Shown piece by piece: positions 1-9,056 of a DNA stretch of 64,000 nt. Each line of letters opens with the position of its first letter. Position 1 is the stretch's first letter. This DNA is from Thraustochytrium sp. TN22 (lineage: Eukaryota > Sar > Bigyra > Thraustochytrida > Thraustochytriidae): assembly GCA_013306675.1 (NCBI GenBank), contig JABLUY010000070.1, forward strand, positions 83,177-147,176. Direction: 5' to 3'. The notes beneath the pieces were generated by a model. It saw only the letters and a program-made list of their open reading frames with translations. It was not told the origin of the DNA and did no database searches. The position numbers and the translations under genes were made by a program.

Positions 1-934
1 TCCAACACGAACGCTCGGACCACCCCGCTGGTCAGTTGGCTCTGAAACCGTACCACGCCACATTCGCCTCGTCTCGGTGGATAGTCACATGGAGGGATTT
101 CCTGACCTGTCCGCTCCAAGACATGGTACGATCGAGCTGTCCGCTCGCGTGCAGAAGCCGGGCCAGCTGTCCGCACTTGAACGGTTGTCAGTGTCACGCA
201 TGTGCTAATTCCTCGAGGGAGTGCACAAGTCGCTCGAGCCAGGTCAATTGTCCGCTCCAGCGGTCGGGTGCACATTTCGCAGGTGCGAGGCGTGCATGTG
301 AGAGCGCGTACATGGGAGAGCAAAGGCAGCGAGCACTGAGGGCAAGTGAGAGTGAGAGCAGGCGAGAGCGAGCGAGGGCAAGCGAGGGCAAGCGAGGGCA
401 CACGAGAGCAAGCGAGGGCAAGCGAGGGCAAGCGTTCGTTCGTGCTGGCTTCCTCCCTCCCGTCTGCTTGCGTCCCTTATCCTCTCAAGCGTTCTCGCGC
501 GCTGACTTGATGCACCTTGCACACCTCGTTGTGCTCGCACTCACTCACTCACACTCAGTTTCTCTGCCTCTGTCTCTCCCCTCTCTTGCGCGGCGACTTC
601 TCTCTCGAGCAGGTTGTGTTGACTCGGCAGCGTTCGGTCGTTTGCTTTCGCGTTCGCTCGCATGTGAATGGTCCCTCCCGCCCAGTTCGCTGCTCTTACG
701 CTCGCTTTCTCGGTCCCCTATGATGTCAATATGATTTTGTCCCTCCTGGGAACTTCCTGACATGTGAATCACACGCGGGCGTTTTGAGAGCGAGCTGTCC
801 GCTCGTGCATCTGGGTTGCGAGCCAGGCACCGTTCGGCATCGGCCAGGCGCTGGCCCCGGGCAGAACCGAAATCGAATCAAGAAGCAAAGCAAAGCAAGC
901 AAAGGAACCAAAACAAGGCGAGACGAAGGCAACC
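1..934. other. Intergenic region upstream of the first gene, with a 10-base tandem repeat
   Basis: No gene is supported here. Bases 341-433 carry a purine-rich tandem array whose core unit is agcgagggca, repeated about six times at 371-430 and fading into gagagcg variants on the left. The open frames across this stretch are arginine/serine-rich products of the repeat and have no domain-like content. The last 70 bases before base 935 are an A-rich leader typical of the start context of genes in this window. Confidence 0.6.
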
Positions 935-2158
935 ATGTCCCTCGGCAAGTTCATGATGGCCCTGGCCATGGCCATGATGGTCGTCGTTGCCTCTAGCGGC
1001 GAGACGAAGAAGATGCACAAGAAGCTGATCCGCAAGGCGATGAAGAAGTTCAGCTACAAGGAGTGGACCGAGCCGGAGTGCATGACGGAGGAGTGCTTCG
1101 ACGACCCGTGCGCCAACTGCGGCCGTTGCATCACGTGCAACAACGAGACTGGCGAGGTGACGGAGATCGACTGGTCCGAGGTTGGGCTGAGCCTGAGCAG
1201 AGGCAAGATCCCACTCAAGCAGCTGAAGAAGATCGTCAAGAAGATCGACACGCTGGAGAACATCGACCTGACGGGCAACACGATGCTCTTGGAGGGCGCC
1301 CGGGACTGCGTCAAGATCCCAGGCTGCGTGGACAACCCGGACCTGTGCGACGTGGACTTTGACCTTTGCATGCCGCCCACCAAGGCGCCGACGCCGGCGC
1401 CGACAGCCGAGCGCAGCCTGGACGACCACGAGTTCCTGTGGACCGAGATGTACGCGTCGCTGGACGGCGAGACCTGGAAGAAGCCCTTTTACAACAACAA
1501 CGGCAAGCCTGCCTACCCGTGCCGGAACGGCAAGGGCAAGACGGAGGAGTCCAGCAACAAGTACGTCATGTGCGACGGCAACAACCACATGACCGAGATC
1601 TTCATCCAGAACAACGAGATCGACGGCACCATGCCCGCCTACATCATCGAAGACCTCTTCAAGCTGGGCGGCTTCGTGTCTTTCAACGTCAAGGGCAACC
1701 CGAACTTCGCCACGGACGGCTGCGTCGACGAGGACTTCAACCTTTTTCTTCCCTACGGCAAGCTGGACGCTGCGGACGTGTACAAGCGCGACAACGAGAC
1801 CGCCGCCCCGGTGTGCGTCCCGCCCGCCATCGAGTCTGACGAGAAGGTGGCTTGGGCCAACTTCTTCGACGCCACCGGCGGCAGCAGCTGGAACAAGTGC
1901 TCTGGAACGCGCGACTCGCCCGGCAACTGCAACTTCATCACCCGTGCCAACAAGATGATCCAGGAGGTCCTCTTCACCGTCGACATGGGCCTGGCCAACG
2001 TCTCGGACCTCCACTTTCAGCTTCTCCACTTCTTTCTCTCCCTCCCCGCGCTCACTACCGTCGACCTGTCTGGCCAGGAGCTTTGCTTCTCCGACGAGTA
2101 CCAGGCCTTGCTCGGCTGCGGCACCAACATCACCTGCACGTTCCACGCCAGCTGCTGA
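935..2158 (+). CDS. Secreted LRR-like protein of unknown function
   Basis: A single-exon protein of 407 residues. The first 21 residues form a signal peptide (MSLGKFMMALAMAMMVVVAS then a small-residue cleavage region), so it should be secreted or luminal. Cysteine clusters occur near residues 50-70 and 125-150, followed by a short threonine/proline linker (PPTKAPTPAPTAE). Around residues 308-330 the segment WANFFDATGGSSWNKC resembles the N-terminal cap of protist and plant-type extracellular LRR proteins, and the C-terminal 80 residues contain LRR-like leucine spacing (LPALTTVDLSG). No membrane anchor or catalytic motif was seen. The start has a good context (GCAACCATGT) directly after an A-rich leader. 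It converges with the next gene on the minus strand. The exact family is not recognised; extracellular recognition or matrix binding is a guess. Confidence 0.8.
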   Translation: MSLGKFMMALAMAMMVVVASSGETKKMHKKLIRKAMKKFSYKEWTEPECMTEECFDDPCANCGRCITCNNETGEVTEIDWSEVGLSLSRGKIPLKQLKKIVKKIDTLENIDLTGNTMLLEGARDCVKIPGCVDNPDLCDVDFDLCMPPTKAPTPAPTAERSLDDHEFLWTEMYASLDGETWKKPFYNNNGKPAYPCRNGKGKTEESSNKYVMCDGNNHMTEIFIQNNEIDGTMPAYIIEDLFKLGGFVSFNVKGNPNFATDGCVDEDFNLFLPYGKLDAADVYKRDNETAAPVCVPPAIESDEKVAWANFFDATGGSSWNKCSGTRDSPGNCNFITRANKMIQEVLFTVDMGLANVSDLHFQLLHFFLSLPALTTVDLSGQELCFSDEYQALLGCGTNITCTFHASC

Positions 2159-2435
2159 CTCTGAAAGTAAAATGGAAAATGCCGAGCCTGCTGGTGAGCA
2201 AGCGCGAGGGCATGCGAGGATCCTGCAAGCAAGCAAGGACCCATGCAAGGACTCAAGCGTGGCAGAAAAATCAAGTTCAAAGTTCAACTTCAACTTCAAC
2301 CGTTGACGCGGCCGCTTTGAGCATGGGATGAGCCTGTTCTGAAAGAGGCGTAACTTCTGTGGCCCTGGAGGCCGGGCGGCGTCGAGCGAGGCGCCCAAGT
2401 TGCAGCAGTGCTGCAAGCAACGATAGGTGCGTGTC

Positions 2436-2529
2436 GCGCGGGCGGGCGGGCGGGCGGGCGAGGCGAGGCGAGGCGAGGCGAGGCGAGGCGAGGCGAGGCG
2501 AGGCGAGGCGAGGCGAGGCGAGGCGAGGC
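2436..2529. repeat. GGGC/GGCGA tandem satellite
   Basis: About six copies of ggcg (2436-2460) run into roughly 13 perfect copies of the pentamer aggcg (2461-2529). It lies in the 812-base gap between two convergent genes (2159-2970), where no other gene is supported. The same pentamer recurs at 7386, 16185, 22508, 23285 and 51410. Confidence 0.9.
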
Positions 2530-2970
2530 AGGGGGAGGCGAGGCGGCGCTCCACTCCGCTCCAGCGGTCAGTGATTATACACCCTTGAATGTATCTGCAG
2601 ACTTTAGGATGGTGACAACCACGAAGGGAAACTTATCCATGCACCACCACGATGAGACCACGCAAGAGCTGGAGCGGCGCGGCGGAGGGAGGGAGGCGAA
2701 GACGCATCGAGCGTGTGAAGACTGACGAAGCAGCGGCCACCCGTAGGACAGGACGACGAGTCAACAAGATCGTCGACGCCAAGTAGCACACTTGGCGATG
2801 ATGACCACCTGTAATGACTTCAACAACAACAAGATTGATCTGTCTCTTCGTACTATAGCAACAACGGGATGGAGGGTCGGGCGCCAGCTTGCGAACAAGC
2901 TTGCCTGGGCCGCACTCTCCAAACCCTCTCCGCCTCTGCCCCCTCCCCCCAACCCCCATGGTCGATGTCC

Positions 2971-3924
2971 TTACTCGTCATCGTCAGGAATGTGAGGGGG
3001 AGATGGATAGTCGCGCTCAAGGTCGTCGAAGAACTTGAGCGCAGCGGCTTGGACTCGATTGCGATCGCGCACCGGGCGGTTGGGGGGACCTTGCACGAAT
3101 GCGCGGTACTGGCGCAGCGACTGCGCCGCGAACTCAGGGTCGAACTCGTGCATCTGACGGTAGTAGTGGCGGAGCGACGGAAAGATCTCCGTCATGAGGT
3201 ACAGGTGCGCGGACTCGCGAGACTCGCGGGACTCGGCGATCTCCGGGATCTCGCCGACGAGCTCGCCGCAACAACGCTCGAGGCCGACCAACGCGGAGGT
3301 GGAGAAGCGGCGCTCGGCAAAGCGCTCGGGGCGCTTGGACGCCTCGAGCACCGAGTCCTTTTCCATGCCAGACTCGTCCGCGATGCGGTCCAGCTCTGCC
3401 AGGTCGTCGTCCGTGAAGGGCAGCGCTGTCTCTGGCTCCGCGAAGGTGCCCGCGTAAAGCATGTAGTCAACGAGGCTCTCGACACGGTAGCGCACGCGCG
3501 TGCCGTTGGGACGCTCGAAGATGAAGGTGGGCTCGTCCTCGTCAATGTCCGTGAGCAGGATCGGATCCCGGCGGCTCCAGTCGGTCGTCGTCGCCGTCTT
3601 CCAGTCGTCCGCGTCCTCCTCCTCCTCCTCCGCGTCGAGTTCCTCTGCCTCAGCGGCCGTCTGCCTGCTGCCGCTGCGGCGGCTGAGACTGAGGCGACGA
3701 GCGGCGCCCAAGCCTGTGCCTTCCAGCAGCTCTGGGCTGCTGCCGCTGCCGCCGCGGAGCAAGCTGCGCCGCGCTGGCGTGCCCAGGGACGCCACGATGG
3801 TCCGCACCCGAGCGCTCAGGCGCTGCCGGTGCAGGTTCTTGCGCGGCGTGCCCGTGGACGCTGTCGAGCGCTCGCTAAACCTCCTTCGCTGCTGCTCCAG
3901 CGCCATCTCGCGCTCCTCGTCCAT
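2971..3924 (-). CDS. Uncharacterised protein with a cysteine-free U-box-like segment
   Basis: 317 residues, one exon, ATG at 3924. The N-terminal 100 residues are basic and low-complexity (RRR, SS runs) and lead into an acidic stretch of about 12 residues (EEEEEDADD) near residue 97-106. Residues about 120-180 hold DPILLTDIDEDEPTFIF, then RPNGTRVRYRVESLVDYML and LPFTDDDLAELDRIA. This order (DPI/L core, a hydrophobic strand, a central helix, then P-F-S/T-D-x-D-L) is what U-box or SP-RING-like folds show once metal ligands are lost; I infer a degenerate U-box-like domain and cannot confirm it. The C-terminal half is helical and charged. It could act as a ubiquitin-pathway adaptor, or the likeness may be superficial. 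A further open frame continues upstream to 4558 in another frame and might hold an unrecognised 5' exon. Confidence 0.7.
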   Translation of the reverse strand: MDEEREMALEQQRRRFSERSTASTGTPRKNLHRQRLSARVRTIVASLGTPARRSLLRGGSGSSPELLEGTGLGAARRLSLSRRSGSRQTAAEAEELDAEEEEEDADDWKTATTTDWSRRDPILLTDIDEDEPTFIFERPNGTRVRYRVESLVDYMLYAGTFAEPETALPFTDDDLAELDRIADESGMEKDSVLEASKRPERFAERRFSTSALVGLERCCGELVGEIPEIAESRESRESAHLYLMTEIFPSLRHYYRQMHEFDPEFAAQSLRQYRAFVQGPPNRPVRDRNRVQAAALKFFDDLERDYPSPPHIPDDDE

Positions 3925-5297
3925 GCTTGGCGCGGCGCGAGCTCACGGTACGATCCGCTCCAGCCGCAGGCAGGCTGTCTGGCAGCAGCTGCGCCTCGTA
4001 CAGCTTGCGCAGGCAGTTGGCCCTATGACGCAGCTGACGCACGCGACGCGACGGGACGCGCCGCGCAGCGCCGCTGCGCCGCGCCGCCCAGCGCTCGAGC
4101 GCGACAATCGCTGCTGCCGCGCCGCGAGCTCCGCCGCCGCCTCCGCTTTCGCCGCCTCGCTCGCCCGCCTGCGCGCTCGCCCGCGCGCTCGCCTGGGCTC
4201 TCGCGCCGCTCGTTCGCAGACTGGCCGCGATCTCCTGCTCCCGAACCGGCCAGCCCCTGGCAGGCCTCCCGCCGCCGCTGCCCCGCGCCGCGCCTCCGCG
4301 CCGCGCGCCGCGCGCCGCTGTCCGGGGCCGCTGCCGCTGCGCGCCGCGACCGCGACTGCCGGCGGGCGCCGCTGCGCCTCGCTCGGCCGCCGGGCTCGCG
4401 GGCTCGGACTCGGCGCGGCGTCGCCGCGTCTCTCCGCCGAGCTGAGTCGGCCCGCGCCGGGATCGATTGGCGCGCCCCGCGTTCCCCCGGCCAACCGGCG
4501 GGGACGGCGCGCGCCGGTCCCGGCAAGAAGTTTCCTCGATGCAGCGTGACTCGGACATGGGGCGCCTCGTAGTAGACTATCTTCTTTCTAACGAACGAAC
4601 GAGCAGAGTTGGGTGAGGTTCAATCACACCTAAGTTAGGTTGACGAAAGGGAGGACGTGGCGAGCGAGCAGCTGCCTGCAGCGACGGCGACCGCGAGCGA
4701 GACTCGGGGGAGCTGGACGGCGGCCTCTGGTCAGAGGCAGGCCAGCGCGCAGAGCGAGCCGAGCGAGAGGCTCGAATGCTGGCGCACGGGCCCCGGCGCC
4801 GCGTGACGATACGCAATAGAGGCAGGCTGCTCGGTGCTCGCAGGGCGCGGGCGGCGCCCGGAGACGGGGAAGGACGAGGACTTCGCCGCCGGCGGAGCGG
4901 GCGAGCGGCTCCGCAGCGGCGTGCTCGGCGCGGGAGCAGCCAGGACTCGGCAAACACAACCTCGAACGTGACGTGCTTGATGCCGCCACGACCGCCGCGA
5001 CGCGCGAAGATCTCGCGCGAGGCTCTGCACCGCACTGCGAGCGTAGCGACGGACCTGCGAGGCTGCGAGCACAAGCGCGGCGGGAGACTGACGTCATCCA
5101 GTCTGGGGGCTAGCTAGCTAGGCGGGCCTGGGCTAGGGCCTATGCCCTGGCCTACTAACGAACTGTGAGCCTGTGAGCGCCAGCGCTCCTGCGTCGGACC
5201 AGCATCCGCCGGGAACTTATAAACGCCAAGTCACCCAACGGACACAACAGCAAGAAATCAGAGACACGTTTGCCAGCTCCGGCTGGACTGTGCCCCT
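3925..5297. other. Very GC-rich intergenic region between a minus-strand gene and the tRNA cluster
   Basis: Overlapping long open frames occur on both strands at 3875-5117, but they are alanine/arginine-rich products of about 80 percent GC sequence with no consistent domain. I assign no gene. A donor-like GTGAGC (minus strand, about 3950) upstream of the 2971-3924 gene leaves open a missed 5' exon in 3955-4558. Bases 5248-5297 are the conserved 5' flank of the first tRNA cassette. Confidence 0.5.
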
Positions 5298-5369
5298 GGG
5301 CGAATAGCTCAGTGGTAGAGCGCCCGCTTAGCATGCGGGATGTCGGGGGTTCAATTCCCCCTTTGTCCA
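5298..5369 (+). tRNA. tRNA-Ala (anticodon AGC), copy 1
   Basis: A 72-base cloverleaf without intron. The acceptor strand GGGCGAA pairs with TTTGTCC through a G3-U70 wobble, the alanine identity element; discriminator A. The anticodon arm is CCCGC-TTAGCAT-GCGGG, giving AGC, and the T arm is GGGGG-TTCAATT-CCCCC. The internal A box (TAGCTCAGTGG) and B box (GGTTCAATTCC) are intact. A pol III stop of five Ts lies at 5374-5378. CCA is not encoded as a triplet (the gene ends TCCA then C). About 50 bases upstream and 40 bases downstream are shared with the other two copies. Confidence 0.97.
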
Positions 5370-6561
5370 CACCTTTTTGCCCCCGCAGACGTCGAATAGG
5401 TCTATCTTGCAGTTAGGCCGGCGCCGCGTACAGTGCTCCCGGCGCAAGAAGGACTTGCTTTGTTTGTCACGGTCTCCATTGCTGCGCTTGCATCGAAAAC
5501 CAGGCACTCTTTTTTACGTGTAGACCTAATACGCAAAGTACTCGAAGAATGATGGCCACTGGGCCAGCAAGTCTCATTTCCTCAGAGCAGGCTGCCGGCT
5601 GGCCTCATCTCGACACCGATCTCGGGGCGGCCGGTCTGTGCCATCCGTCCGATACACTTTCACGTTTTAAATTCTGTACCAGGCGCTGCGGGCTGATTCC
5701 AAGGGTGCTACAAGCTGTCCCTGCAGCTGCAGTATCCAGCATTCGCGGCAAGATGAGGAGACAATGCGGGTGAACCTTGCCAAGAGCTGCGGCTGGCGCT
5801 TGGCGAGTCGCAAATTGACGTCTTTCCAAATTGCCATGGCGTCCACACGTCTGTGCAACGTCGAGCGCGACTTTTCTCGTGGCGTGCCTTTCTGTCTGGC
5901 CAGCAATCACGGCAAGTCCGCAGCGATGAGGATAATACTTGCAGCGCTTCTCTGAAGCGCGAAATACGCTCTTTGTCCGGGTCATTGCGCGAGGAGCAGC
6001 TCGAAGAGCAGCTCGAAGCGCAGCTCGGCTATGCTCAGAGGCGCGCGACACGATCACAAAGCAGTCTCTCCAAGCTTTGTAAGCATTCAAACTCGCATCG
6101 CGCCTGTTGCAAGTCTTTATTTTGGATGTTGCGTCCGCCCGATGTCGTTGATGACTTTCTCTGCGCAAGCTCGGAAGAGAGCAGCACGAAGGCCGGCAGG
6201 ATGAGTGCTTCGGCGAAGCTCAGACGCACGCAACAAGGTCAGTAAGCAGTCTCCCCATGAGGAACGCAACACGGTCAGTTTGTATTCCCTTCAAGCTTTG
6301 CAAGCGCCCAGAAGCACGCAAGACGGTCAGCAAGCAGTCTATCCATGATTTGAAGGGCTCCCAGACTTGTATCGCACCGATTGCGGATGTTTCTTTTGAA
6401 AGTTGCGCCCGGCTAGCCACCCTTGTTGGCATCCTCCGCCCACGCTCGTGCGGAGACTCATCCCTCTGAGGGTACCTATACTCTATGAGTCTCAGCAGCA
6501 GCGGTTTCGTCAACAGCAAAATCAGAGACACGTTTGCCAGCTTCGGCTGGACTGTGCCCCT
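5370..6561. other. Intergenic region between tRNA copies, with degenerate dispersed repeats
   Basis: No protein gene is supported; open frames are short and composition is closer to neutral than in the coding regions. A degenerate repeat is visible: aagcagtct followed by a leader and a GCAAG/TGCG-rich tail near 6057-6142 and again near 6330-6414 (about 270 bases apart), and caagctttg(t/c)aagc occurs at about 6069 and 6290. This looks like an old duplication, perhaps of a transposon remnant, too decayed to classify. Confidence 0.4.
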
Positions 6562-6633
6562 GGGCGAATAGCTCAGTGGTAGAGCGCCCGCTTAGCATGC
6601 GGGATGTCGGGGGTTCAATTCCCCCTTTGTCCA
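6562..6633 (+). tRNA. tRNA-Ala (anticodon AGC), copy 2
   Basis: Identical in sequence to the copy at 5298-5369 over all 72 bases, including the G3-U70 pair and anticodon AGC. The oligo-T stop is at 6638-6642. Flanking similarity extends from about 6511 to 6671. It is in direct orientation to copy 1 and inverted relative to copy 3. Confidence 0.97.
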
Positions 6634-7082
6634 CAACTTTTTGCCCTCGCAAGCGACGAATAGGTCTATCCTTATGTACACGTCACGGTCACGGTCACGG
6701 TCACGAGCTCTGCGAATGCACGTCCCTTGCATGCTGCCTGCCTTTCTTTATCTTTTTGAACCTTGGATTCGCGATGCTCCGGCCAAGGACAAAGTTACTT
6801 CTGCGTCGTGTGGTCCGTCCCGATGACCCAACAGGAATGCAACACGCTTCAGCGTGACGCAGCATTACAGAACGGTGGTTTGATCCTAGCGGAGCGAAAA
6901 GACAGAGCGGAGCCAAACTGCATCCAACGTGTAAAAAGGACGGCGAGCCAAGCGCAGGTTTGAATCTGTGCTTCGTGTGTCAGTGCCACATCGCAATCGT
7001 GACCCACCTGACCCGTTGGCGGCCGGGCCCGGGCCCGGTTGGAAGGATAGACCTATTCATCGCTTGCGAGGGCAAAAAGATG

Positions 7083-7154
7083 TGGACAAAGGGGGAATTG
7101 AACCCCCGACATCCCGCATGCTAAGCGGGCGCTCTACCACTGAGCTATTCGCCC
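7083..7154 (-). tRNA. tRNA-Ala (anticodon AGC), copy 3
   Basis: On the minus strand and identical to the other two copies over 72 bases. The pol III stop reads as five As on the plus strand at 7074-7078. The shared cassette runs from about 7041 to 7208, and with copy 2 it forms an inverted repeat of about 160 bases per arm separated by about 370 bases. Confidence 0.97.
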
Positions 7155-7787
7155 AGGGGCACAGTCCAGCCGAAGCTGGCAAACGTGTCTCTGATTTCTT
7201 GCTGTTGAGGCGCTTGGCCGGGCTGCGCAAAAGTACCATCCACCGCCCCGTCAGTCACGGCCTCAATCAAGCGGCTGACTCCCGGGAGCGGGGGAGCGCC
7301 GCGCTGCAGGGAAGCCAGCCGTGGCCGGCGATCCAGTCCTTTGGCGCGGCTCCGAGGCACGGGCCGTGCGCGTGCGAGCACCCGAGCCTCGCCTCGCTTC
7401 GCCTCGCCTCGCTTCGCCTCGCGTCGCCTCGCGTCGCCTCGCGCCGCCTCGCGCCGCCTCAGGCTGCCTCCCTCGCCTCGCCTCGGCGCGGGCGGGTTCC
7501 TGGCTGAGAGCGTGCGCTCCCGAGGATCGCGGCAGTTGGCGCCCAGTGCGGCGGCGGCGGCGGGCCAGTGGCGCGCGGCTTGCGGGCCTTTGGGCGCGGC
7601 TGGCGCCAGTTGGCAGGCCGCCTTCCCTCGCTCAGGCCGGGCGAGCCGGACTCGGCGGCCGCCAAGGGCGAGAGAGACTAGCTAGCGGATACGGGCAAGC
7701 AGGGGAGCGGCCACGGCGAGACCCGGACAAGCAGGGAGAAGGCGCCGCGCCGCGGATAGAATTTGAAATCGAGCGCGCGGCGGCGGC
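7155..7787. other. Leader region of the 7788 gene, with CTCGC satellite
   Basis: After the tRNA cassette ends near 7208 the sequence becomes strongly GC-rich. Bases 7386-7485 are an imperfect tandem array of the pentamers gcctc/gcttc/gcgtc, the complement of the satellite near other genes. Bases 7500-7787 are the presumed promoter and 5' leader of the following gene. No open frame here looks coding. Confidence 0.55.
7386..7485. repeat. Imperfect (CGCCT)n array upstream of a gene
   Basis: About 20 pentamers of the forms cgcct, cgctt, cgcgt and cgccg in tandem, roughly 300 bases upstream of the ATG at 7788. Same family as the aggcg array at 2461-2529, in the other orientation. Confidence 0.85.
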
Positions 7788-8774
7788 ATGGAGCGCGGGC
7801 AGGGCGGCGCGGGCGAGGCCGCGGAGGGCGGGCGGCAGCGCGAGGGCGCGCAGCTGCCGGCGGCGCGCGGCAGCAGATGCGCGGCGGGCGTGACTGGCCC
7901 CAAGTGCTTGGCGGCGGCGTGCCCCGGGTCCAAGGACATCCCGTTTCTCGTGCACAGCGAAGAGGTGCTGCAGAGGCTCGGGCCGTCGCCAGGGGTGGAG
8001 ATGGTGCTGTGCAGCCTGACGCACGGGGAGGAGGCGCTGGTGGCGGACAAGATCTCGTGCCGCGTCAAGGGGTCCGTGGGCGCCGCCAAGGTGTTCGCCG
8101 TGACGGCGCCCAACCGCGAGGTGCTCAGCCGCGCGACGCGGGACCTGATGAGCCGGTGCGGGCAGGCGCGCGCGTCGTCGGCCATGACGCGCTTCATCGA
8201 GGTCCGCTTCGAGCAAATTTGCCTCTTCCGCATGGTCTTCTTCACCAAATTTCGCGATCGCACGGCGAACTCGAACTTCTCCAGCGACTGGTCGCAGCAC
8301 GTGACGCGCATGTGGAAGGCGTCGGCGCTGCACGACGCCGCGGGCGTGTACGAGAATCTGATGCTGCTGGTGGAGAAGACGGGCAAAGTGGTGCAGATGC
8401 ACCTGCATCACACGGCCTTTGACAAGTGGGTCTTCTTCGAGCCGACGGCTCTCGACTACAAGACGCCGGCCTTTGAGTCCCTGCTCGTGCCCTCGCCGCT
8501 GTCGTCGTCGGCCACGTCGCCAACCTCGTCGCTTTCGGAGGACAAGGACGCGCTGGAGGGCCTGCTGCGCCTGCGCCAGAATAAGCGGTCGGCGGCCGGG
8601 CCCGCGGTGACATCGCCTGGCGGCAAGCGTGTCCTCTTGCAGGTGGTGGAGGACGACTTTGGGCGTATCGAGCTCTCGCACGTGGACTGCCCTGACCCAC
8701 AAAAGGTGCTCGAGAAGGCCCTGATGCAGCAGTCTCGGCCTCAGCGCATCTCGTTCCCAGGCCAGCTGTTGTAG
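7788..8774 (+). CDS. Uncharacterised protein
   Basis: 328 residues in one exon, ATG at 7788 (GGCGGCATGG). The first 40 residues are Gly/Ala/Arg-rich and probably disordered. From residue 45 to about 225 the sequence looks globular, with alternating hydrophobic strands and helices, including MTRFIEVRFEQICLFRMVFF and the segments VYENLMLLVEKTG and VVQMHLHHTAFDKWVFFEP. A serine/threonine-rich linker (residues about 228-248) leads to a second short conserved-looking block, KRVLLQVVEDDFGRIELSH (residues about 284-303). There is no signal peptide, membrane segment or catalytic motif I recognise. The 3' flank has an A-rich poly(A)-like signal (aaaataaaag near 8803). The next gene converges on it from 9057. 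Function unknown. Confidence 0.72.
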   Translation: MERGQGGAGEAAEGGRQREGAQLPAARGSRCAAGVTGPKCLAAACPGSKDIPFLVHSEEVLQRLGPSPGVEMVLCSLTHGEEALVADKISCRVKGSVGAAKVFAVTAPNREVLSRATRDLMSRCGQARASSAMTRFIEVRFEQICLFRMVFFTKFRDRTANSNFSSDWSQHVTRMWKASALHDAAGVYENLMLLVEKTGKVVQMHLHHTAFDKWVFFEPTALDYKTPAFESLLVPSPLSSSATSPTSSLSEDKDALEGLLRLRQNKRSAAGPAVTSPGGKRVLLQVVEDDFGRIELSHVDCPDPQKVLEKALMQQSRPQRISFPGQLL

Positions 8775-8901
8775 TACCAGATGCTGCTGTGTAAGTAAAA
8801 AAGAAAAATAAAAGAGCTAGCTCAATCAGTCCTGCAGTACGCCTTTTTGGGGGGGAGATCAGGCTAAGGGCGACCTTTCTTGTTATTCGTTCTCCCATTC
8901 A

Positions 8902-8906
<5 letters not shown>

Positions 8907-8951
<45 letters not shown>
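8907..8951. repeat. (TC)n microsatellite
   Basis: About 22 perfect TC dinucleotides between the 3' ends of two convergent genes. The rest of the 282-base gap (8775-9056) is T/C-rich with a poly(A)-like A-rich block at the left. Confidence 0.97.
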
Positions 8952-8953
<2 letters not shown>

Positions 8954-9056
8954 TCCATCATCCTTCCCTCCTTTTTTTCCCATCCTTCGCCCTTTCCCTC
9001 CCTCGCCCATGTTGCTGACTCTTTGCTTTCCTACTCACAGCGAGGCAGGCAGGCTT

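Noticed and set aside
36-734. A 232-residue open frame at the left edge
   Set aside because: Serine/arginine-rich product spanning a 10-base tandem repeat, with no domain or start context.
878-2554. A 558-residue minus-strand open frame over the first gene
   Set aside because: Antisense shadow, with its N-terminus made by the CGCCT satellite; the plus-strand frame has a signal peptide and a sensible composition.
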